Assembly: GCA_001599675.1 (NCBI GenBank)
Contig: BCHP01000001.1
Coordinates: 186,001 to 250,000 of the forward strand
Direction: 5' to 3'
Length of the DNA: 64,000 nt
Source of the DNA: Basipetospora chlamydospora
Taxonomy: Eukaryota > Ascomycota > Sordariomycetes > Microascales
The notes under the pieces are model-generated. The model saw only the letters and a list, made by a program, of their open reading frames with translations. It was not told the DNA's origin and did not search any database. The position numbers and the translations under genes are program-made. Positions 1 to 11,764 of this stretch are shown piece by piece (within the stretch, counting starts at the first letter, position 1; each line of letters starts with the position of its first letter).

Positions 1-213
1 GTTCTGCGGGTCGGACACAGAGCGGAGCGATGGTGGTAACCTCTTAGCGGTCTCGTGGTGCGACTCCTCCTGCGGCGTGTCGGTCAGGGAGTTATTGCGC
101 GGCGTGCTCGCCGAGGAGGACGGGTTCGACAACGGTGACCCAGGAGTGCTGTCAAGGTCCTCCCTGTCCGAGTGCTCATCGGGCGTCGGGGGTATCGAGT
201 CCATTGTCGTCAT
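1..213 (-). CDS. 5' end of an unidentified protein gene, cut by the window edge
   Basis: An open frame starts at the ATG at 213 and runs off the left end of the window, giving 71 codons with no stop. The peptide begins MTTMDSIPPTPDEHSDRED and is rich in Ser, Pro, Asp and Thr with no hydrophobic stretch, so it looks like a disordered cytosolic or nuclear N-terminus. The upstream DNA (214-1400) is pyrimidine-rich on this strand, as is common for fungal promoters and leaders. I do not recognise the family. The frame could contain an intron that I cannot see because the gene is truncated. Being open to the edge with a good ATG is the main support. Confidence 0.5.
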   Translation of the reverse strand, partial: MTTMDSIPPTPDEHSDREDLDSTPGSPLSNPSSSASTPRNNSLTDTPQEESHHETAKRLPPSLRSVSDPQN

Positions 214-1878
214 GTTTGTGGAAGTCGAGGGGGGAGAGTGGGGGGAAGGGGGGGGCCGACGTTTTGGTTCTTCTTTTCGTGGTATTTGGCGTTTGAAAAG
301 CCTCGGGCGCGGGTATGCACAATGTGCGAGGGCGGGGAGTGGTGTTCCGAGGTACCCCAAACGGCTCAGCAAGCTAGAAGGTGGTCACTTCGTCGTAGAT
401 AATCTAGCTAGAAAGATATGGCCGACGCTTCGTTCGCGGTCGAGAAGGGAGGTGGGAGGGCGAGAGGCCCTCGACGGCGGTATACGAGATCGGGAGACAG
501 AGCGTTGGTGCTAGCTCGAAGTCGAGGGCATGTGAGAACGAAAAGAGGGGGGGAGCCGGCGAAGAGATCGAGGGGAAATCGAGGGGAAATCGAGGCTGAG
601 TCTTTTTTTTTCTTCTTTGGGGAATTCGAATTTTCGTAGCTCGTGACTCTGACTCCGAGATTTCCGCGCGTCTGGACGTGTACCGTGGACGTTGGGAGGT
701 GAATTTGTGGTCCTGAGACCGACCGGGTGTGCCACTCGCTCTTTCGGATATACGCGATGCGAAGGGAGGGGGACGGGTTCGGAGATCGGCGTTGGAGGGC
801 CAAGCCAAGGCTGCGCGAATCCGGGGGGGAAAAAAGAGTTCGAGCAGCAAAGGCGTAGGTAGGGCTTGTCGAGGAAGAGAAAGACCGAAATGTGGAAGAT
901 GGCGTTTTCTCGAAGGGTGGGAAACGAAAGGAGGCGTCCCTTCACAGTTTGCTTCGTTTTTTTTTGTGCCTTGGACGGTTGTTGGTATGCTCAAATTCTC
1001 CAAGCCGTACGGTACCTCCGCTTTTTTTTTTTTTCCTTCTTTTCGTCGAGGTTGCTGGCTGGCTGGCGGGGGGGTGGTGGGTGGGTTGGGTGAAATGGGA
1101 TGGATGGTGGGGGGGTTTGGAGCTGGGGGAGGAGAAAGAGAGGTAGGATTGAGATTTGAAGCGCCAAGGAACAGACACAACGAGACGACGAGTTCTTGGT
1201 TTTCCCTCGAGTTGGCCTCCGTTAAGCGGCGTTATTTTTCTCCAGGCCCTTCCTTAGCTCGTGTCGGGCAGTTCGGCGGCGGGGTGTGGCCCTTTAGTGC
1301 CCACTGTACGTACGAGTACTGGCAGTGGAGCCTTGGGGCACGTTTTGAAACAAGGAAAGCCCCGAACAAGCTGAGGCCTTCACGATAAATTACAGTACAG
1401 TAACCACATATTACCGGGATTTGGGCAGTGTAAAATCAGGTGTCGTGCCGTGGTCTGTGAAGGAAAAGAACGGGAGGCAGGGCGATCGCATGGAGCGGGA
1501 AGTTACGTTGTTCTTCTTCTTTTTTTTTTCTATACCTTTCCCCCTTAGGAGTGAGCGAGTGGCGACAACACCAGAGTTGATTCCACCGCCTGAGAGAGAT
1601 ATAATAAGGGTACCTACAGTGTATCTAGGTACTGCTTTTTTTTTTTTCTTTTTTTTCTTTTTTTTCTTTTCTTTTTTTTCTTTTCTTTCAGTTCGCCCGG
1701 AACCACCCAGCGGCCGGGCACTAAGATGAACTCAATGGCCCTTGAACTTTCGCGAACTCTGAACTTGCCGCGCAACCCCGAGCGGTAAACGACCCCTACC
1801 CAGGGGCTTTTTTTTCCCTCCCTTTTCGTCTTCTTTCTTTTTTTTCGGCGTACCGCACCCGTAGACTACGCTTTGGGG
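214..1878. other. Gene-free upstream region with long T/C tracts
   Basis: Probable promoter and leader of the minus-strand gene at 1-213. It has poly-T runs near 601, 960, 1021 and 1637-1690. Long overlapping ORFs on both strands (for example 404-1180 minus and 729-1388 plus) are low-complexity and show no family resemblance. I see no convincing gene. Confidence 0.5.
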
Positions 1879-1978
1879 NNNNNNNNNNNNNNNNNNNNNN
1901 NNNNNNNNNNNNNNNNNNNNNNNNNNNNNNNNNNNNNNNNNNNNNNNNNNNNNNNNNNNNNNNNNNNNNNNNNNNNNN
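1879..1978. other. Assembly gap, 100 N
   Basis: Exactly 100 N. The gap is flanked by four G on the left and eight G on the right, so the missing sequence probably includes a poly-G run. True length is unknown. Confidence 0.95.
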
Positions 1979-4900
1979 GGGGGGGGTTTCTAGCGGGATT
2001 TCTTTTAGCGTCTACTTGGTAGAGTTCGCCTGTGGCTGGAGCCGTAGCGTCCGTCGGTCGGTCGCGCTTCCCCCGGAGCAAGTCAACCGTCGGGGCCGTC
2101 CGAGCTATCAAATGAATCAACAAGTCCCACGCCGCGGCCAAAACACAAACGCCCAGAGTTCACTGGGGCTCGATGAGGCTCTTTCAGCTGGCTGTCGTCT
2201 ACCTGCAGAGAGAGCCCAATGTCGCGTAATGCTGGTCCCCCGATTGCATATTCTTCAGGCGGCAAGTTAATGTTAAATGATGATGACGGAATGGCCCTTG
2301 ACCCAGACCCCTCCGTTGACCAAGGTCTTGAAGTCTGGAGGGGCGGGGGGTGTTTGGGCATCCCGGTTCGCTAAATTGATGTTAGTTACTCCGTTGTTCT
2401 TCTCATCAGATATCACCCATCACCATGAGTTAAATCAAGATGGCGAGTAGCCTGCCGGCTCGCGTCTTGTTTCACCGCAAAATACAAGGCAACGACCTCT
2501 GGGTGGCCCTCGTATCACAAACAATGCATCAGGGCTATGCAAATGCAGATAGCTCGATATAACTTGACCTTGCTCCATGGACCACCGTGCTCACTTCGGG
2601 CATGGTCGCTCGCAAGCGAAACAAGCAACGATCGTCATACATAAATCGCGAAGAGTGGTTGAAATATAGATTAGATGGATGGGTGTTTCTGTACGCCGAA
2701 CTCGTCGTACTCGTGTCCGTATCCGTACACTATGTAGTTATATCAGATCCATCCTTCAGGGCCATCACCCGACGCTACCTTCCGGCGATCCATATCGCAA
2801 TGTTAGACAAATCGACCCTTCTGCCAGGCGTCAGGGAGGCCACCCGTCCCCCATAGGATTGGCAGTCCCAGTCCCCACATTTTACCACGCCTGACACCTT
2901 TACTATTGGGATCTTTCCCTTCCCCACAATGACCGAGGCACGAATGCGAATACGAATATCACAGATCTCCTCCTTGGCCCTGAAGTGGATGCAAGGCCGC
3001 CGTGACGACACAGCGACCAAAAAATCATCATGGAGACCCCGGCCCAATGCAGGTTCGGAAATGGGCTGAAGGAGGGGTGGCATCGGCGTAGATTGGGCCG
3101 ACCTTGCATCCTGAATCTTGGGGTGCATCTTGATTCTTGGCTTTTTTTTTTTTTTCCTCCGCCCGCGATAGACGTCATCCCGACGATAGTTCTCTTTCCA
3201 TCTTCCAAGTAACCCCCACTTGGGTAAAAACCAGGAAGCCTTATCTTCTCCTTGAGACGTCGTGTTTTGGCTCGGTTACATCCGGAAAACGGCCAAAAAA
3301 ATCATTCCTTGCTTGTCCAATAGGCCAAGCACATCAACAGGGCAGCCCGTCAGCATTACCTCCTTTTTTTTTTTCCTTTTTTTTGTTATTACCCTTTCCC
3401 TCGCTCTAAAGCGTAAAGAATAAGCCCAACCCGTCCACATCCAGAAGCCAGAAGCCCAGGGCCGAAAGTCGCTCAAATTCTGTCGCCTTCTACTGTAAAG
3501 GCCGAGGGATATGTATGACTCCCCCAGCGGCGAGAAACACTAGAAGCCCCCTTTCTAGCATGTAGTAAAAGGAGGACACTTGGAGCGGACTTGAATCCCA
3601 CCAACGCTAAAAACCGCGGGGGAGGCGAACCACCCTCGCCAACACAGCGGGGCGGGCCATGAGACTTAAGAGCCCTTTCTCTTGGCTACCCACGGCTCTG
3701 GTGTGCTACATCGCGATGCCGGGACCCGTAAGTTGAAACCCGGCCGGCGAAGGAGACAGGGCACATTGAGGGTGGCGAGTTTTGCTGCCCTGTCGACGTG
3801 TCCGAAGTACCGGGCGAGTGCAAAGGCTAGGCGAATCGGCGGCAGTACCCAGACTCGTAGAACTTTGAATCGGTCATTTTTTTTGGCAACAAACACTGTG
3901 AGATGTTTGAAAGTCCCTGGGGGCGAGAATAGGGCCTGTGGGTTGACTCCAATAGATGTCGTCTTGCAATACTAGGCGCCCTTAATGTCTCCATCTGTAT
4001 CACCAGTTGTACGACAACTACGAGGCTTGTTCTTGAGATGGACGAATCTGCGATGCGAGAGGAAAACGCCACTCCTGGCCTGGCTCGTGGGAAATGCGGG
4101 CCGGCGGGCTGTGTAAAAGTAGCGCCTGGTATTATGGATGTGGTTTACTGGAGTTGCGTGTCGATGTCGATGCCCGGTGAGATGCTGTTGTTTGTAGTTC
4201 CGCGGGGCCATGGCGCTGCCAAGAAGCGATCGGACGCCTTTCACTAGGTTCTCGGGGCTTTGCTCCGTAGATTTCGTGATTGGTAAACTCCGAGACGGAG
4301 CGCCACGGGAGGCGAGACTAGCCAGACATTAATCAAAGCCAGTCAGTCTGCAAAAGAGAATGTATAGTGAGGCAGGTATTACACCGCAGCACATAAATTG
4401 GCGGCGGAGTAGAACGAAAATACCGGGAGCAGCCAAGTGCATCCGGAGAGGTACAAAGATAAACGCACTTCGATTTAGCAGCCATGACAGGGGACACTAA
4501 CTTGACAAGGTTGGCATCCCTCGAAGCGTGGGCGAGTTCGGGGGTCGGTCCAGAGCCGTCGTAGGGTGACACCGCTCTCGACATCGGATCATGATTGGAT
4601 TCCCAGGCCATTGATGATTTGCTGAGGTCAATCGGCCTGTCAGGGACACACTCCCTACTACTACCTCCTGCCCGTGTCTGGCTGTATAAAAGGAATAGGG
4701 CTGTGCCTTGTTATAAGCAGACAGCCTCCTATCGAGAATCATTTCAGGGCATTGGTGGAATTCGGGATGCTTCGTTTCGCAGTTATTTCCGTTGTGACCT
4801 GGGGAATTCCATGGCTGCCTAGCTACGAGTACTAAAGTGTACTATGGGCAGTGGCGGAAACTTCTTTCAGATTGATATGACAGCTGAGCTTGAGCTGGCG

Positions 4901-5497
4901 GACGACACTCAGCACCGATGACAGCTGGATCGCACCGATCTAGACGTTTATCCAATCACGGCACCCGATCCCGGCACGACCTAGCAGCTCGCAAGTTGAA
5001 GGGTGCAACGAGGAATGACGTAATCTCTGTCAAATTCGCCCATGATGAGAGAATGGGGAGCCATTTACGTATGTGCACCCTCTCCGGCTGGTCCCAACGC
5101 CAACAAACAAGAAGGCGAACCGAAACGTCAACGATTTCGGGCTGGGGACGAGTCGAGTAATGGAGTGGCCCCAGTATGCGGAGGCGTGTTGAGGCTCGAG
5201 AATTGCACCGACCATGTTCTAGCATTCAATTGTGTATACGTACACTTTCCATAGCAAGCCACTCAATGCCAAAGCCACAACTGGAAGGTGCAACCTTGAA
5301 CTGGTGATTCATGTTGCCTTCCGTCTTAGTATTAACAAACAAGAGACTCCCAGGCTCAAGAAATTGGAGGATTCAAGTCATCATCACCGATAACCCCCAA
5401 TCTCTTCCCCAAGCACTGCTTGCAGTATTGATCCCATCAAATCCTTCCTCTGTTCACCATCCATTACTACAAACCCACTGAAAACACAAACCCCGAA
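1979..5497. other. Gene-poor region upstream of the transporter gene
   Basis: No gene is supported. A TATA-like TATAAAAG lies at 4685-4692, followed by a 22-codon ORF starting at 4768 that I do not accept as a gene. Near 3560-3660 the minus strand has a sequence resembling a Pol III B box (GATTCAAGTCC) that does not fold as a tRNA. The last 150 bases are the probable promoter and leader of the gene at 5498. Confidence 0.4.
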
Positions 5498-7454
5498 ATG
5501 GTCCTTCAGAATGCGCTACAAGACCTCAGCGCAGGGGCTCACAGCTCGCACCCTTCCCTCGGCCACCTGATGCTCCTCGTCTTCTCCGCCGTGCTCGAGG
5601 TCGTGTGCGTCAGCTTACCGGGCTTCATCCTCGCCTACCTGGGCCACTTCGATGCCGAGAAGCAAAAGTTCATCTCCAACCTCAACATCCAGCTCTTCAC
5701 CCCGTGTCTGAGTACGCACTCCCTTGTCCCCTCCCTCCCCCCGTTTTTTTTTTCTTAAAAGGGTCTCAAAAGGGGTCTGCTCCTGTCATCATCCCCCTTA
5801 TTCTGGGCGCCTCCAGCTAACGGGCTCCTATTCATGGCATACCAGTCTTCATAAAACTCGCCTCCCAGCTCAGCCTCAACAAGCTCGCCGACCTCGCCGT
5901 CATCCCTGTGCTATGGGCAATCCAGACAGCCATCTCCTGGGCCTGCGCCCGCTTTGTCTCCCGCTGCTTCAGCTTCAACCGCCGCCAGACCAACTTCGTC
6001 ACCGCCATGGGCGTCTTTGGCAACTCCAACTCCCTCCCCATCTCCCTCGTCATCGCCTTCTCCCAGACCCTCAAGGGCCTGCACTGGGACCGCATCCCCG
6101 GCGACAACGATGACGACGTGGCCGCCCGCGGCATCCTGTATCTGCTGCTCTTCCAGCAGCTCGGCCAGATCATCCGGTGGAGCTGGGGGTTCAACGTCCT
6201 CCTGCGGCCCAAGTCGGAGTACCCCGAGTACCGCGACATCGCCGCGGAGGAAGGGGAGCATCGGAGGATTCCAGACGAGACTTCGCCTCTGCTTATGAAC
6301 GCCGAGGGCGAGGGCACGCCGCATGAGGTGTACGGACAGGGAAAGGCTCTGGAGCGCAACGGGTCCCACGACGATTTCGACTATTACTGGCCCGCTGGCC
6401 GGACTCCCGTCGCGGGTGGATCCAACGCTAGCCCCGCGGATTCCGAGGACGAGCGCGAGACGGCCAGCAGCGGCGCCGCGCCGAAGAAGCCTCACGCCGC
6501 TGCCAACAAGGGAGGGGCCATACGAATCGAAACCCGCTACCACGACGGCGATCTCGCGGCCAGCGGCGACCCGCTCTCCACCCCGAGTCCCAACTCCGAC
6601 ATCGTCTCCTTCCCGCGCATCATCTCGCGCACCAACTCCGACTACCCGGACACCTTCGCGGCGACGCTCAAGCTCGCACTCCGCAAAAAGGCCGCCGCCA
6701 CCAAGGACTCGGCCGCCTCGGGCATGCACGGCGTCTACGACCACCTCCCGCCCCGCGCGCAGCGGGCCGCCGACTGTACGCGCGCCGCCGCCGCAAAGGT
6801 CTACGCCTTCCTCCAGCGCACGATGAACCCCCCGCTCTGGGCCATGGTCATCGCCATAACGGTCGCGTCCATCCCCCGGCTGCAGGCGCTCTTCTTCGCC
6901 GAGGGGTCCTTTGTGAACAACAGCATCACGAGCGCCGTCCGCTCCTCGGCCGGCGTGGCCGTGCCGCTGATCCTCGTCGTGCTGGGCGCCAACCTGGCCC
7001 GCACGGGGTCCGAGCTCGCCGCCGAGGGGAAGCACGACCCGGAGGAGGCCCGCCTCGGCACCCGGCTACTCGTCGCCTCGCTCGTGAGCCGGATGCTACT
7101 ACCCACCCTCATCATGGCCCCCGTACTGGCGCTGGCCGCCAAGTACGCCCCCGTGAGCATCCTCGACGACCCCATCTTCGTTATTGTGGCGTTCCTGCTC
7201 GCGGGCGCGCCCGCGGCGCTGCAGCTTGCGCAGATTTGTCAGCTGAACGAGGTGTACGAGGGGGTCATGTCGAGGCTGCTCTTCCAGAGCTACGTCATTT
7301 GGTTAGTCCTCTCTTTCCCTCTAGGTTCTCGTTCCTCCACCTCCCTGTATGTTTGTATGTTAATGTCTGTTGATGTAGGATTCTTCCGTCGACCATGTTT
7401 CTGGTGGGCTTGGCTCTCGAGGTCGTGGAGTGGGCCGCCCAGAACGATGGTTAA
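5498..7454 (+). CDS. Auxin efflux carrier family (Mem_trans) membrane transporter
   Basis: A membrane permease of the auxin-efflux-carrier/PIN-like superfamily, 581 aa. Exons are 5498-5711, 5846-7301 and 7379-7454; introns of 134 and 77 nt have GTACGC and GTTAGT donors. The N-terminal half carries about five hydrophobic helices, with the family-typical stretch LFTPCLIFIKLASQLS across the first junction and GVFGNSNSLPISLV in exon 2. A hydrophilic Ser/Asp/Glu-rich loop follows at residues 195-395. A second helical block runs from about 394 to the end and closes with LPSTMFLVGLALEVVEW. The two helical blocks around a long cytosolic loop are the normal fungal architecture. The membrane and substrate are not evident from sequence; plant homologues export auxin, but that cannot be transferred. 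The gene converges on the P-protein gene. Confidence 0.88.
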
Positions 7455-8396
7455 AACCCCGCTATCCTCCGGTCTCACTCATCCACATCCACCTTTCCCC
7501 CTTTGGGGGAAAACACTGATCTCCCTCTTCTTTCGGCGTTCTCTTCCTTGAATTTTGTCTTGATAAATTTCCCATCGCATGACTGGCCCTACTTTTTTTT
7601 CCCTCGGTCTCGTCGGTCTCATCGGTAGGGGTTTATGCGGCGTCTCGGTCCAAGGGGAGTAGCATACTTGGAGACGGGCTTGGGTTTTCGCCCGTTCTTT
7701 GTACTATTATTATCATTATGCATTCTTCTTTTTTTTTTGTTCGCTAGGGTTGTAAGGGGAGAAAATAGGAAAAAGGAGGGGAAACAGGATAGACTTGGCC
7801 AGGAGAGAGAGAGAGAGAGAGAGAGAAAACATGTACTAAGCAAGTGACAAGGGGAGAAAAAACAATAGAGTATTCGCATTCAATATGGCATCGATGTATT
7901 CTTTTTCATAACCAGGTGGCATTTCTATGAAACGATGATGCTTCTGCTTCTATGCGTGCTGCTATGGCTTAACCGTTTTTTTTTTATTCCTTGGTTTCCC
8001 GGATATAAAATCAAAACAACCTCTTTGGCCCCTTGTCCTTGTAGAATGTTGAAAAATAAAAATAGAAATAGAAATGTCGCTTCCAGTTGAATGAACAATG
8101 CTTTGTCTTCATGTTAAAAATCCTTCCCTCTCCTCTTCCTCAGTGTGATCATGTCCCCATTCCCCCCACCGCCAAAGATTGGAGTATCAAGTTTAGAAAA
8201 AAAAGCAAGCAAGAACCCACAGAAATACCGGATATAGAGAGACCAGGAAGAGAAACCTGAGAAACCTCCTAGGACGCCCGAAGTTGAATTCTGAGGCCGA
8301 TCCCTTCCCTCGGTAACTTGGGTGCGAGGCCAAGGTCGAGGGGCGGAAAAAAAATGACCAGCCCTCGGCTCTCTGGCTCATGCCGCGAGGAACCAT
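7455..8396. other. Convergent intergenic region (3' ends of two genes)
   Basis: 3' flanks of the transporter (plus) and the P-protein gene (minus). It contains a (GA)n run at 7803-7826 and several T-rich tracts, and is AT-richer than the coding DNA. No gene seen. Confidence 0.5.
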
Positions 8397-11300
8397 CTAC
8401 GCCGCCGTTGTGTCCTCAACCGGGGGGCATGTGCAGAAGAGGTTCGTGTCGCCGTACGCTGTCCCCGATAAGTCAGTAAGAGATCCAAGCAAGGGTGAAG
8501 AAGCATTGCCCAGCATCAAGCATGGGGGTGATGCGGGGAACGGGGGTCAGACTCACCATCGTCAACCCGGGCAACACTAGGCCAGAACTTCTTCTCCCTC
8601 AGCCACGGCAGGGGATACGCCGCAACCTCGCGGCTATACGACCTCTCCCACTTCCCCTTCCCATCATCGCCACCCACGATATCCGAAACTGGATGGGGCG
8701 CCATCTTCAGCACGCTCCCCTCCCTCTCCACCTTGCCCTCCTCAATATCGCGAATCTCCTGACGGATGCTCACGAGGGCGTCGACGAAGCGGTCGAGCTC
8801 GTCTTTGGACTCGCTCTCCGTAGGCTCGATCATGAGGGTGTTGGCCACGGGCCACGACATGGTGGGGGCGTGGAAGCCGTAGTCCATGAGGCGCTTGGCG
8901 ATGTCGACGGCCTCGACGCCGGCGGAGTCGCGGAAGGGCCGCACGTCGAGGATGAACTCGTGCGCGCAGCGGCCGTGCTCGTTGGTGTAGAGAATCTTGT
9001 AGTGCGGCTTGAGGCGCGAGAGGAGGTAGTTGGCGTTGATGAGGGTGAGGTGCGTCGCCTTGCGAAGGCCGTCGGTGCCTGTTGGTCTATGTTAAACTAG
9101 GGTCCCTTCTTCTACCGCCACGCCCCCCTATAGCGAGACAGAAATGATGGGAGGGAAAAAGGAGAACATACCCATGAGCTTGTTGTAGGCCCAGCTGATA
9201 GGCAGGATGCTCGCACTTCCATAAGGAGCACTGCTAACCATGGGCTGCTTCGCGTTCGGCTCCTTGCCCGGAAGGTACTCCTCCAGGAACCCCTTCACGC
9301 AAATCGGACCAACACCAGGGCCACCACCGCCATGCGGAATGCAGAACGTCTTGTGCAGGTTCAGGTGGCACACATCCGCGCCGATCTCGCCGGGCGAGCA
9401 AAGTCCGATCTGGGCATTCATGTTCGCGCCGTCCATGTACACGAGGCCGCCGTGCTCGTGCACGATCTCGCAGGCCCTCTTCACCTCGGGCTCGAACACA
9501 CCGAAGGTAGAGGGGTACGTAATCATGACGGCGCCGAGCTCGTGCGCGTGCTTCTTGCACTTGGCCTCGAGGTCCGCAAGGTCGAGGTTCCCCGTCGCCA
9601 TGTCGCACTTGATGGGCACGACGCGCATGGCCGTCATGGCCGCCGACGCCGGGTTCGTGCCGTGCGCCGAGACGGGGATGAGGCAGATGTCGCGCTTCTC
9701 GCCGCCGGGCTGGGTCTCGTGGTACTTGCGGATCACGCGGAGGCCGGCAAACTCGCCCTGCGCGCCCGAGTTGGGCTGGATGGAGGTGGCGTCCATACCC
9801 GTGATGGTGGCAAGCTGCTCCTCAATCTCGTTGATGAGCTTCTCGTAGCCGCGGTTCTGATCAGCGGGGCTGTAGGGGTGCTGGTTGGCGAAGCCGGGGA
9901 GGGTGACCGTCTCCATCTCCGTCGTGCCGTTAAGCTTCATGGTGCACGAACCCAGCGGAATCATGGAGTGCACAAGCGACAAGTCCTTGGACTGCAGGTG
10001 GTGGATGTACCGCAGCATCTCCGTCTCGCTGTGGTGCGTGTTAAAGACGGGGTGTGTCAGGTACGCCGAGGTACGCTTCACCACGGACGGCATCTCAACG
10101 CCCACCTTACCGCCAACCTGCTGAAGAGCCTGCTCAAAGGCCTCCTCGTGCGAGACGGACTGGTTCTTCGTGGCCGACTCCTTCAGGATCTTCTGGAGCA
10201 GGACCTGGACGTCCTCGGGCTTCAGCTGCTCGTGCAGGCTAATGCCCACGTCGCCGTTCCCGAGGTCACGCAGGTTGCACCGTGCCGCGCGCGCCCTCTC
10301 CATAACCTCCTCCGCACGCCCGCCGAGCTTCAACACAACCGTATCGAACAGCACGCGGCCCTCCGGGTCGAGAGCGCTCTTTTCCGTCTCGATGCCGTAG
10401 TACTCCGCGACGGCCTGCACGATCCTCGCCCACGTGGTGAGCTTCTCTGCCTGTGCCTTCAAGCCGTCGGGTCCGTGGTAGATGGCGTACATGGCGCTCA
10501 TGTTGGCCAGCAGGGCCTGCGCGGTACACACATTGCTCGTGGCCTTCTCGCGCCTAATGTGCTGCTCCCTCGTCTGCAGCGCCAGCCTCAGCGCCTGGCC
10601 GCCCGTCCTATCCTTGGAGATGCCGATCAGCCTGCCGGGTATCCTCCTCTTGAGCGAGTCCTTGACGGCGAAGAAGGCCGCGTGGGGGCCGCCGAAGCCC
10701 AAAGGAATGCCGAAGCGCTGGGATGTGCCGAGGGCGATGTCGGCGCCCCACTCGCCCGGCGGGGTCAGCATCGTGAGGGCGAGGAGATCGGTCGCCGCGC
10801 TCAGCAGCGCACCCTGCTCGTGTACCGCGCCAGCCAGCTTCCGGAAGTCGTGCACCTGGCCCCTAGTGTCCGGGTACTGCACCAGGACACCGATAAGGTC
10901 CTGGCCCAGCGCCTTGACGGCCTCGACCGAGTCCGGGGCCGAGACGTTTAGCACCTTGAGATGCAGGCCGAAGCCCTCGGCGCGGGTCCTCAGCACGGAC
11001 AGCGTCTGGGGGTGGATCTGGTCAGAGACGACGTATGTCCTGCCGGGCCTCTTGGCGCGGGACGCGGACACTGCGTTGAGAGAAATGGTCATGGCCTCAC
11101 TCGCCGCCGTGCCCTCGTCCAGCAGACTCGCGTTCGCCACGGGCAGTCCGGTCAGGTCCGCCACGACGGTCTGGTAGTTTAGAAGACTCTCCAGGCGGCC
11201 CTGACTGATCTCGGCCTGGTAGGGGGTGTAACTCGTGTACCAGGCGGGGTTCTGGAAGATGTTCCTCAGGATCACACCGGGGGTGACAGCCGGGGAGTAG

Positions 11301-11764
11301 CCCGCGCCGATGAAGCTCGTGTAGGTTTCGTTGGCAGCGGCGAGCTCCTCAGCCTGGCGGGCCACGTCGCGCTCGCCCAAGGCGTGGTTCTGGATCTGGG
11401 TGCCGTCGGCGGCGCGGCGGCTCAAGAGCTCGCGCTCGGTGGACAGGATGTTGGCGGGGATGACCTGCTTAACGAACTCATCGATGGACTTGGCGGGCGG
11501 GTCGAGCATCCCGAGCATCTGTGTCATCTCAGCATCGTCCGGGCCGATGTGCCTCCGGGGGAAGGTGTCGAGGGCGCCGACGAGGAGGGGCCTCACGCGG
11601 TCAGCGAAGGCGGCGGCAGCATTGGTCTGAGGGGGGGTCGGGATCGAGGAGGTCTGGGCCTGGGATCTCATGATGGGCGACGGGCCCAACCTTCTCGTGT
11701 AAGTTGAGAAGCATGGTGCCCTCGGCTGTCGCCGCAGAGCGAGGCGTCTCATAGCGGCGCTCAT
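8397..11764 (-). CDS. GCV2: Glycine dehydrogenase (decarboxylating), P-protein of the glycine cleavage system, mitochondrial
   Basis: PLP enzyme that decarboxylates glycine and passes the aminomethyl group to the lipoyl H-protein in the mitochondrial matrix. Exons are 11764-9172, 9078-8557 and 8458-8397, with introns of 93 and 98 nt, giving 1058 aa, normal for the family. The N-terminus (MSAAMRRLALRRQPRAPCF) is basic, lacks early acidic residues and suits a mitochondrial presequence. Both repeated halves are present: an N-terminal block with FIGAGYSPAVTPGVILRNI and a C-terminal PLP block with NLHKTFCIPHGGGGPG, where the cofactor lysine is about residue 805. The terminal exon ends YGDTNLFCTCPPVE, also conserved. 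The long antisense ORF at 9332-10951 is a codon shadow of this gene. Upstream DNA (11765-13456) is shared with the divergent Tom5 gene. Confidence 0.97.

Noticed and set aside
404..1180. 258-codon ORF on the minus strand
   Set aside because: Made of Ser/Pro/Arg low-complexity from C/T-rich DNA; overlaps other equally long frames.
3560..3690. Possible tRNA or Pol III element on the minus strand
   Set aside because: It has a B-box-like GATTCAAGTCC and an A-box-like TGGCGAGGGTGG, but the T-arm does not pair and no acceptor stem forms.
4768..4836. 22-codon ORF downstream of a TATA-like box
   Set aside because: Too short, no continuation by splicing, no conservation evidence.
5911..7035. 374-codon ORF on the minus strand
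   Set aside because: Antisense to the transporter gene; low-complexity Gly/Val/Asp text.
9332..10951. 539-codon ORF on the plus strand
   Set aside because: Antisense shadow of the P-protein gene, produced by GC-rich third positions; no motif of its own.
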